The notes under the pieces are model-generated. The model was not told the origin of the DNA. It was given only the letters and a program-made list of their open reading frames with translations, and searched no databases. A DNA stretch of 64,000 bases. It comes from Gemmobacter megaterium. Lineage in GTDB: Bacteria; Pseudomonadota; Alphaproteobacteria; Rhodobacterales; Rhodobacteraceae. Position 1 is the stretch's first letter. Every line of letters starts with the position of its first letter. A program made the translations under genes and the position numbers. Location of the stretch: contig NZ_FTOT01000001.1 in the NCBI RefSeq assembly GCF_900156815.1, forward strand, positions 248,001 to 312,000, in the 5' to 3' direction. This document shows, in pieces, positions 57,255 to 64,000 of this stretch.

Positions 57255-58040
57255 CTAGCGATCCCCGTAGCTGAATCCCAGCCCCGCGCGTGCATCCTGC
57301 TGGATGCCATATTGCGGGAAGGGATAGCGAAAGCCGTTGCGGGCCAGCGCCTCCATGCCCTCGATGGCCTTGGCCATGTCGGCCAGCGGCGCGGCCATCA
57401 GCATTTCGTCGTCCAGAACCCCGCCATAGCGGCGTTCGGCAAAGCACGGGATTGACAGCGAGGGTTCGCGCCGGACCAGCGCGCGGCCCCAACTGTCTGC
57501 GCAGGCGCTTTCGCCGACGACCGACCAGTCGAACCGCTTGTAGCCCTGCCATTGCAGGCCGTTGATGAAATAGATCATCGCGCCGGGCGTGGCGTAGAAC
57601 AGCGCGATGTCGGGCGGGTCGAGCCGCCCCGAGGCCAGCGGCGACACCACCAGCGCATCATACTGGCCCTCGGGCACGCAATGCATGGCGGCCTGATGCG
57701 CGGCGGCGCCGGGCTGGTCCTGGAACCAGACGCCGGTCATATGTTCGCCCGATTGCCATTTCGCGGTCTGCGCCCGGCCAAGGCCGACGACGGCGCGGCA
57801 CTGGTCGCCCACCAGATCCTCGGCCGTGACCCCGACGGTCCAGCCCAGCCGCGCCGCCTGGGCGACGATCTGGTCCAGCGTATGGACATCCTTCGGGCGG
57901 CGGATGCGGGGGATGGCCTGCATCTCGGCCCGGTCGGTGAACATCTTCATGCCAAAGGGCAGGCTGCGCAGTTTCAGCAACCGCTCCAGCGCGGCGGCGA
58001 TCATGCGGCTGTCGATCTGTGGTGTGGGTGCGGTATCCAT
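57255..58040 (-). CDS. DUF169 domain protein
   Basis: The 261-residue product matches the DUF169 (COG2043) family: LLKLRSLPFGMKMF near residue 20, a middle with CRAVVGLGR, the PPDIALFYATPGAMIYFINGLQWQGY region and CADSWGRALVRREPSLSIPCFAERRYGG with conserved cysteines. Function is unknown. It lies 10 bases after the second LivF-type gene, so it belongs to that transcription unit. ATG at 58040 is chosen over an upstream extension. Confidence 0.83.
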   Translation of the reverse strand: MDTAPTPQIDSRMIAAALERLLKLRSLPFGMKMFTDRAEMQAIPRIRRPKDVHTLDQIVAQAARLGWTVGVTAEDLVGDQCRAVVGLGRAQTAKWQSGEHMTGVWFQDQPGAAAHQAAMHCVPEGQYDALVVSPLASGRLDPPDIALFYATPGAMIYFINGLQWQGYKRFDWSVVGESACADSWGRALVRREPSLSIPCFAERRYGGVLDDEMLMAAPLADMAKAIEGMEALARNGFRYPFPQYGIQQDARAGLGFSYGDR

Positions 58041-58050
58041 GACGGTGTTC

Positions 58051-58845
<795 letters not shown>

Positions 58846-58865
58846 GGTTCATCCCGTCGTCAAGG

Positions 58866-58898
58866 GCCCCGCCCGCCAGACTGGCGGACGGGCGGGGC
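58866..58898 (-). other. Intercistronic stem-loop, second Liv operon
   Basis: GCCCCGCCC pairs perfectly with GGGCGGGGC around a 15-base loop, between the binding-protein stop and the ATPase start. Likely stabilises or partly terminates the binding-protein transcript. No T-run. Confidence 0.5.
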
Positions 58899-58904
58899 AG
58901 GGTA

Positions 58905-60170
58905 TCAGTTGCCGGTCTTCTTGAACTCTTCCGAGTATTTGCGGACCTCTTCCCAGACCACATCCTGGTTGGCGCTGAACCAGTCTGTCACCGGCTCGAA
59001 CCGCTCGCCCGTCCAGCGGGCGATGCGGGCCATGCCGCCGCCCTGGTGATCCTCGGGGGTGATCGTGGTCGAGGGGATCAGCCCTTCGGCGGTGTAGTCG
59101 GTGATCGAGTTCAGCCCGGCATTCAGCCATTCGCCGCTGACAGGGCCGTCAGGGGCAATCTCGACCGCGCGGCGCACACCTTCCAGCATCAGGGCGGTGA
59201 TCATCACGCCATAGTTGTAATAGGCGGTGCCCACCTTGTCCTCGGGTCCGGCGCCCTTGCCGGTGCCGACGACCTCGGACAGGATGTCCTGGATGATCTT
59301 GGGATCACGCCCCGATGCGCAGGGTTCGACCTTGAGCACGCCGACGGTCTGGTCGCGGCCCACGACATCCATGTCAGATTCCGACACCCAGACGCTGCCC
59401 GACACCCGGCTCATGTCCAGCCCGTTGCGCGCCGCTTCGGTCAGGGCCACGGTCTGGCCTACCCCGGCGCCCCAGAACATCACCCAGTCGGGCCGGGCCC
59501 GGCGCACCTGCGGCCAGATCGCCGACTGGTCGTTGCCGGGCGGGGTATAGGGGAAGGCGACAAGCTTGTAGCCCTCTTTCTCGGCCAGCTTTTCCAGGAT
59601 CGGCAGCGGTTCCTTGCCAAAGGGTGTATCGATATGGACAAAGGCGATGGTCTTGCCTTGCAGCGATCCGCCGTCCTGCTGCTTGAAAAAGTCGATCAGC
59701 AGGCCCGATTGGGTCCAGTAGTTGGGCGACAGCGGAAAGACATAGGGAAAGGCCGTGCCATCGGCCGCATCGGACCGGCCCGAGAACGCCGTGACCATGT
59801 TGATCTTGTCGGCCAGCACACGGGGCACCAGCGCGCGGGCCACCGGGGTGGACAGCGGGTCGATCAGCACCGCCCCTTGCGACTTGCCACGCTCGTAGGC
59901 TTCGATCGCGCGGGGCTGGTCGTTCGCGTGGTCGCTGACATCGGGCACGATGGTATAGCCGCCGATGCCGCCCCGGCCGTTGATCAGGCTGATATAGTCG
60001 CGCTGGCCCTGGCTGTATTCCGAGGTGACGAAGGTATAGACCCGCGTGAAGTCCATCGGCAGGGAAAAGCGGATTGTCTTGTCCTGCGCAAAGGCCACGC
60101 GGACGGGCAGTTGACTGGCCAGGGCCGCGACGGCGGCACCTGTCAGGATATTGCGACGTGTCAGGCTCAT
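58905..60170 (-). CDS. Liv-type periplasmic binding protein with Tat-like signal (second Liv system)
   Basis: The 421-residue product begins MSLTRRNILTGAAVAALASQ, a twin-arginine-type signal (TRRNIL), cleaved near VAFA. The mature part is a periplasmic-binding-protein-6-type ABC receptor (KTIRFSLPMDFTRVYTF, INGRGGIGGYTI, VLIDPLSTPVARALVPRVL, FVHIDTPFGKE, WVMFWGAGVGQTVAL). Compared with typical LivK it is more like the receptors found beside acyl-CoA ligases. Ligand not predictable; an aromatic or fatty acid is plausible from context. Confidence 0.88.
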   Translation of the reverse strand: MSLTRRNILTGAAVAALASQLPVRVAFAQDKTIRFSLPMDFTRVYTFVTSEYSQGQRDYISLINGRGGIGGYTIVPDVSDHANDQPRAIEAYERGKSQGAVLIDPLSTPVARALVPRVLADKINMVTAFSGRSDAADGTAFPYVFPLSPNYWTQSGLLIDFFKQQDGGSLQGKTIAFVHIDTPFGKEPLPILEKLAEKEGYKLVAFPYTPPGNDQSAIWPQVRRARPDWVMFWGAGVGQTVALTEAARNGLDMSRVSGSVWVSESDMDVVGRDQTVGVLKVEPCASGRDPKIIQDILSEVVGTGKGAGPEDKVGTAYYNYGVMITALMLEGVRRAVEIAPDGPVSGEWLNAGLNSITDYTAEGLIPSTTITPEDHQGGGMARIARWTGERFEPVTDWFSANQDVVWEEVRKYSEEFKKTGN

Positions 60171-60197
60171 GTCAGTTCCTCCCATTGTCGTTCATCA

Positions 60198-61268
60198 CTA
60201 CCGGGCGTGGCGGAAGGGCCAGACCAGGAAGTAATTCCGTATGTTGTTGTAGATTTTCGCCAGCCCCAGCGGTTCGACCAGCAAGAAGCCCATGATCAGC
60301 GCGCCATACAGCATCAATGGCAGATGGGCGCGCAGATCCATGGGGATCGCCAGGCCGAACTGGTCGGCGCCCCAACTGATCAACTGGTTCAGGATGATCG
60401 GCGCGAACAGGATCAGCCCGACGCCAAGGAACACGCCCAGCACGCTGCCCAGGCCGCCCACGATGACCATGGCGACGAGCTGGATCGACAGGTCCAGATG
60501 GAACTGGTCGGGCGAGATGGTGCGATAATAGCAGACCGCCAGCACGGCGCCCATCATGCCGCCGATGAAGGACGACACCCAGAAGGCCAACAGCTTGTAG
60601 CGGAACGGATCCACCCCGATGATCGAGGCGGCATAGTCCTTTTCCCGCACTGCGGCCAGGGCACGCCCGAACGAGGTGCGCCGAACGTTCAGCATGAACA
60701 CCGTCAGCACGGTACAGATCGCCAGCGCGACGTAATAGGGCGCGCGGTCCCCCTGCACGGGGATGCCGAAGAAGGTGACATTCGGCACGGACAACGCTGC
60801 CTGGCTGCCGCCTGAAATGGCGGGAAACTGCACGATGACGAAATCGACGATATATTGCATCGCCAGCGTTGCCATGGCCAGATACAGCCCCTTCACCCGC
60901 AATGCTGCCGCGCCGAAGATGATGCCGACCGCCGCTGCCGCCACGCCGCCAATGATCAAGGCCAGCTCGAACGGCACGCCCGCCCGCATGGAATGGACCG
61001 AGGCATAGGCGCCAATTCCGATCACCGCCCCATAGCCAAGGTGAATTTGCCCGGCGCCCCCCATCAGCAGGTTCAGCCCCATCGCGGCCATCGACCAGAT
61101 GATCAGCGGCAGAAGGTAGCTGATCACATACAGCCGGTCGATCAGGAACGGCGCTGCCAGCAGCAGCAGAAAGATCACGGCAATGGTCCAGCGATCGGCA
61201 GGCAGGCGCCAAAGCTGGCGTTCGTCCTGATAGCGGGTGAAGCTGATCCCGGCCTTGCGGAAAAACAT
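60198..61268 (-). CDS. ABC transporter permease, LivM type (second Liv system)
   Basis: The 356-residue product has about eight to ten helices and LivM marks: NLLMGGAGQIHLGYGAVIGIGAYAS region, VKGLYLAMATLAMQYIV, TSFGRALAAVREKDYAASIIGVDPFRYK, and GGLGSVLGVFLGVGLI. ATG at 61268 (MFFRKAGISFTRYQDE) is chosen. It starts one base after the LivH-type stop. Confidence 0.92.
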   Translation of the reverse strand: MFFRKAGISFTRYQDERQLWRLPADRWTIAVIFLLLLAAPFLIDRLYVISYLLPLIIWSMAAMGLNLLMGGAGQIHLGYGAVIGIGAYASVHSMRAGVPFELALIIGGVAAAAVGIIFGAAALRVKGLYLAMATLAMQYIVDFVIVQFPAISGGSQAALSVPNVTFFGIPVQGDRAPYYVALAICTVLTVFMLNVRRTSFGRALAAVREKDYAASIIGVDPFRYKLLAFWVSSFIGGMMGAVLAVCYYRTISPDQFHLDLSIQLVAMVIVGGLGSVLGVFLGVGLILFAPIILNQLISWGADQFGLAIPMDLRAHLPLMLYGALIMGFLLVEPLGLAKIYNNIRNYFLVWPFRHAR

Positions 61269-61269
61269 G

Positions 61270-62157
61270 TCACACCCTCTCGATATGTTCGCGGCCGAAC
61301 AGGCCATGTGGACGAAACAGCAGCGTCAGCAGGATGATGGCCGAGGCGACGACATCGCGCGTTCCGCCGCCGACGATTGGGTCCAGAATGCCCGTGGCCA
61401 GGCTTTCGGCCAGCCCCACGATGATTCCGGCAACCAGCACGCCGACGATGCTGTCCAGCCCGCCCAGAATGGCAATGGCCAGCGCCTTGATCAGCAGCAA
61501 CGACAGCGACCAGTCCACACCCTGCGTTGCCCCCCACAGCACGCCCGAGGTGGTGGCCATGGTCGCCGACAGTCCCCAGGCCACGGCAATCGCGCGTTCG
61601 ACCTTGATCCCCACCGACCAGCTTGCGGTCTGGTTGTCGCTGACCGCCCGCATGATGATGCCGAAGCGCGAATTGAAGAACAGGATCGACAGCAGGATCA
61701 GCGCCAGCGACACCCCGCCGCCGATCAGGATCGCGCGGTTCAGGAACAATTCGCCCAGAAAGATCGGCGTGTTGGGGATCCCGAGGTTCAGCCGCTTGAC
61801 CGCTGCGCCGAAAAAGCCGGGCAGCACCCCGCGCAACAGGATCTCCAGCCCGATGGTCAGCATGATGACCATGATCACCGGCTGTCCGATCATCCGGCGC
61901 AGCGCCACCCGTTCGATGGCGGCGCCAAAGGCGAACATCAGCGCGATGGCCAGCGGAATGGCCACCCAGATCGGCATTCCCAGCCCCGAGGCCAGGATGA
62001 CGACCACATAGGCCCCCGTCATGGCCAGCGCGCCCTGCGCCATGTTGGCAATGCCCGATGTCTTGTAGATCAGCACGATCCCGGCAGCGATCAGGGCATA
62101 CATCAGCCCGACGAACACGCCGTTCACCGCCAGTTCCGCAAGCAGGATCATGTCCAT
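61270..62157 (-). CDS. ABC transporter permease, LivH type (second Liv system)
   Basis: The 295-residue product has the LivH marks NGVFVGLMYALIAAGIVLIYKTSGIANMAQGALAMTGAY across the first helices, FFNSRFGIIMRAVSDNQTASWSVG, and LGGLDSIVGVLVAGIIVGLAE. It starts 3 bases after the ligase stop, so the ligase and transporter are cotranscribed. ATG at 62157; a second ATG at 62151 is possible. Confidence 0.93.
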   Translation of the reverse strand: MDMILLAELAVNGVFVGLMYALIAAGIVLIYKTSGIANMAQGALAMTGAYVVVILASGLGMPIWVAIPLAIALMFAFGAAIERVALRRMIGQPVIMVIMLTIGLEILLRGVLPGFFGAAVKRLNLGIPNTPIFLGELFLNRAILIGGGVSLALILLSILFFNSRFGIIMRAVSDNQTASWSVGIKVERAIAVAWGLSATMATTSGVLWGATQGVDWSLSLLLIKALAIAILGGLDSIVGVLVAGIIVGLAESLATGILDPIVGGGTRDVVASAIILLTLLFRPHGLFGREHIERV

Positions 62158-62160
62158 GTC

Positions 62161-64000
62161 TCAGACCTCCCGGATGCTCAGGTTGCGGCTCAGCGTGCCC
62201 TGCCGGCCATCTTCATAAGTGATCTTGGCGTCGAACGTGACCTCGCGCGCGCCGCCGTACAGCGCGTCGATCAGCCGGGCATAGGTCTGTTCGATCACCT
62301 TGCGCCGCAGTTTGCGGGTGCGGGTGATTTCGCCATCATCGGCGTCGAAGTCCTTGTGCAGGTTGACAAAACGGCGAATGCGCAAGGCATCGGGCTGCAA
62401 CTCGTTGACGCGGGCGATTTCGGTGGTGATCAGCTCGATCACCTCTGGCTTTTGCGACAGTTCCGCATAGCTGGAATAGGACAGCGACCGCTGTTCGGCC
62501 CAGTGCCCGGTTGCCTCGTAGTCGATGCAGACAATCGCGGTCAGGTCGTCGCGCCCGGCGCCCAGCACCGCGATATTGCGGATATAGGGCGAGAATTTCA
62601 GCCGGTTCTCGATGAAGGTGGGAATGAAGCGTTCGCCCTGTGCGGTCTCGACCAGTTCGCTTACACGCCCCAACACCACCAGATCGCCACCCGGCTGCAC
62701 CCGCCCGGCATCGCCGGTGCGCAGATAGCCATCGGGGGTCAGCGCCTCGGCCGTGGCTTCGGGGTTGTCGGCATAGCCATAAAAGACCGAGGCAGAGCGG
62801 ATCAGGATTTCGCCATTGTCGTCGATCCGCACATCCACACCAGGCATGGCGCGGCCCACGGTGTCGATGCGCACGCTGCCTTCGACCTGCGCGGCGGTGA
62901 GGGCGCAGGTTTCGGTCTGGCCGTAGAACTGCTTGAGCTGGATCCCCAGGGCGCGGAAGAACAAGAAGGTCTCTTCGCCCATCGCCTCGCCGCCGGTAAA
63001 GGCGCGTTCGGCGCGCGACAGGCCCAGCCAGTCCTTGAGCGGGGCATAGACCAGCAGGTTGCCCAGCCATTCGCGGACCACTTCGGTGGCGGTGGGCTTG
63101 TGGCCCTTGAGGCGCTTGCGCTCCAGTTCGATCGCGCGGGGGATGAACCAGTCGAACAGGCGGCGTTTCAGCGGTGTGCTGTCGGCCATGCCCACCTGGA
63201 TGCGGGTCAACATCGCGTCCCAAGCCCTTGGTGCCGCAAGGTAAAACGTAGGTGCAACCTCGCGCAGGTCATGCAGCGCGGTTTCGGCGCGTTCGGGGAT
63301 GTTGATCACCGCCTGCAACAAGACGCCCGCCGCCAGGCTGAACACGAAGTCCCCGACCCAAGCCGTTGGAAGATATGCAAAAAGCCGTTCTCCCTTGCGG
63401 AAATATCCGCCGGCCTCAGCATTGGCGATCCCGCCGGTGATATTGGAATGGCGCAGCGGAATGCCCTTGGCCAGACCTGTGGTGCCAGAGGAATACAGCA
63501 GCACCGCAGTGTCATCCGCCCCCGCACGGGAGACCAGATCGGCAGCCAGCCCCGGCGCCTCTGCCAGCCGCCTGCGGCCGCGTTCGGCCACCTCGGACAG
63601 GGCGATCAGCCCCGGTTCGGCGTAATGGGCCAGCCCGCGCGGATCGTCATAGACGATGGTGGTGGGGCGCCCGATCTGCGCGCGCAGATCCAGCAGCTTG
63701 TCCACCTGTTCCTGATCTTCGGCCAGGGCGATGTCAGGGTCGCCAAAGCGGACGAAGTTCTTGAACTCCTCGACCGGCACATCGGGATAGACCGGCGAGG
63801 GAAAGGCCCGCAGCGCATTGGCCGCCAGCATGGCGAAATAGATCGTCGCGCGGTTGTCGCCCACCACGGTCAGCGCATGGCCGGGTTTCAGGCCCAGCGT
63901 CTCGAACCCGGCGGCCAGCGCCAGCACCTCGTCCAGCACCTGGACCCAGGTCCATTCGCGCCAGATGCCATATTCGCGTTCGCGGAAACCCGGCTGCCTG
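62161..64000 (-). CDS. AMP-binding acyl-CoA ligase (5' end outside window)
   Basis: The enzyme activates a carboxylic acid as acyl-AMP and then acyl-CoA. The frame is open to the window end with family-like sequence (YGIWREWTWVQVLDEVLAL), so the N-terminus is missing; the visible part is 612 codons. Motifs: the AMP-binding loop VLLYSSGTTGLAKG, the YGQTET block, RTGDAGRVQPGGDL, and a C-terminal catalytic region. The layout resembles long-chain acyl-CoA synthetases of the FadD15 type. It is translationally close to the second Liv permease, suggesting that the imported acid is its substrate. Confidence 0.92.
   Translation of the reverse strand, partial: RQPGFREREYGIWREWTWVQVLDEVLALAAGFETLGLKPGHALTVVGDNRATIYFAMLAANALRAFPSPVYPDVPVEEFKNFVRFGDPDIALAEDQEQVDKLLDLRAQIGRPTTIVYDDPRGLAHYAEPGLIALSEVAERGRRRLAEAPGLAADLVSRAGADDTAVLLYSSGTTGLAKGIPLRHSNITGGIANAEAGGYFRKGERLFAYLPTAWVGDFVFSLAAGVLLQAVINIPERAETALHDLREVAPTFYLAAPRAWDAMLTRIQVGMADSTPLKRRLFDWFIPRAIELERKRLKGHKPTATEVVREWLGNLLVYAPLKDWLGLSRAERAFTGGEAMGEETFLFFRALGIQLKQFYGQTETCALTAAQVEGSVRIDTVGRAMPGVDVRIDDNGEILIRSASVFYGYADNPEATAEALTPDGYLRTGDAGRVQPGGDLVVLGRVSELVETAQGERFIPTFIENRLKFSPYIRNIAVLGAGRDDLTAIVCIDYEATGHWAEQRSLSYSSYAELSQKPEVIELITTEIARVNELQPDALRIRRFVNLHKDFDADDGEITRTRKLRRKVIEQTYARLIDALYGGAREVTFDAKITYEDGRQGTLSRNLSIREV

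Overview
The window is high-GC chromosomal DNA of an alphaproteobacterium, most likely a member of the Rhodobacterales (Paracoccaceae). I base this on the family-typical gene strings: lptF-lptG-lptD-surA-pdxA-rsmA on one strand, prfA-prmC followed by a DUF4167 gene, holC next to pepA, rpoD downstream of dnaG, an SqrR-like repressor, and a short GC-rich intergenic element that recurs five times. I see no transposase, integrase, phage gene, CRISPR array, rRNA or tRNA. Both ends cut through genes: the C-terminus of PutA on the left and an acyl-CoA ligase on the right.

Layout. 1-9.95 kb: end of putA, a rhomboid protease, divergent metF/metR, a secreted beta-helix protein with a DPHD motif as in mannuronan C5-epimerases, a periplasmic 5'-nucleotidase, homoserine dehydrogenase (hom) and galE. 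10-12.6 kb: a capsule-type pair, an outer-membrane export lipoprotein and a KpsS-like transferase. 12.8-16.3 kb: ribE-prfA-prmC, overlapping end to end, then a DUF4167 protein. 16.3-23.9 kb: the outer-membrane/LPS biogenesis operon lptF-lptG-lptD-surA-pdxA-rsmA, read right to left. 24-30.1 kb: pepA-holC facing rpoD and dnaG. 30.2-34.7 kb: single metabolic and redox genes (lactate dehydrogenase-like, peroxiredoxin, ferredoxin reductase, rsmD, small proteins). 34.7-35.5 kb: a small AT-richer patch with two unknown lipoproteins. 35.6-41.2 kb: lepA, an alanine-rich membrane coiled-coil protein, infC, an SqrR-like sensor and psuG-psuK.

41.2-46.7 kb: a complete branched-chain-amino-acid-type ABC transporter (SBP, two ATPases, two permeases) with an unrecognised cysteine-containing secreted protein translated inside the operon. 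47-54.4 kb: a PQQ-type sugar dehydrogenase homologue, rarD, a copZ-like copper chaperone behind a CueR-type promoter, a PAS protein, class II DAHP synthase, anmK and tyrS. 54.4-56.4 kb: an orphan Hint-domain protein and an SDR that lacks the usual catalytic Tyr. 56.5-64 kb: a second Liv-type transporter in one transcription unit with an acyl-CoA ligase, a DUF169 protein and a TetR regulator, probably an acid uptake-and-activation module of unknown substrate.

Most of the window is housekeeping. I did not find a convincing new multi-gene system. The best second-look items are the infC ATA start, the three-cysteine SqrR-like sensor, the CueR-type promoter of a solitary copZ, the DPHD beta-helix protein, the Ser-for-Cys Hint protein, the recurring intergenic element, and the two unusual Liv operons. 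Start codons were chosen by hand from ribosome-binding sites and family N-termini and differ in many places from the longest open frame.
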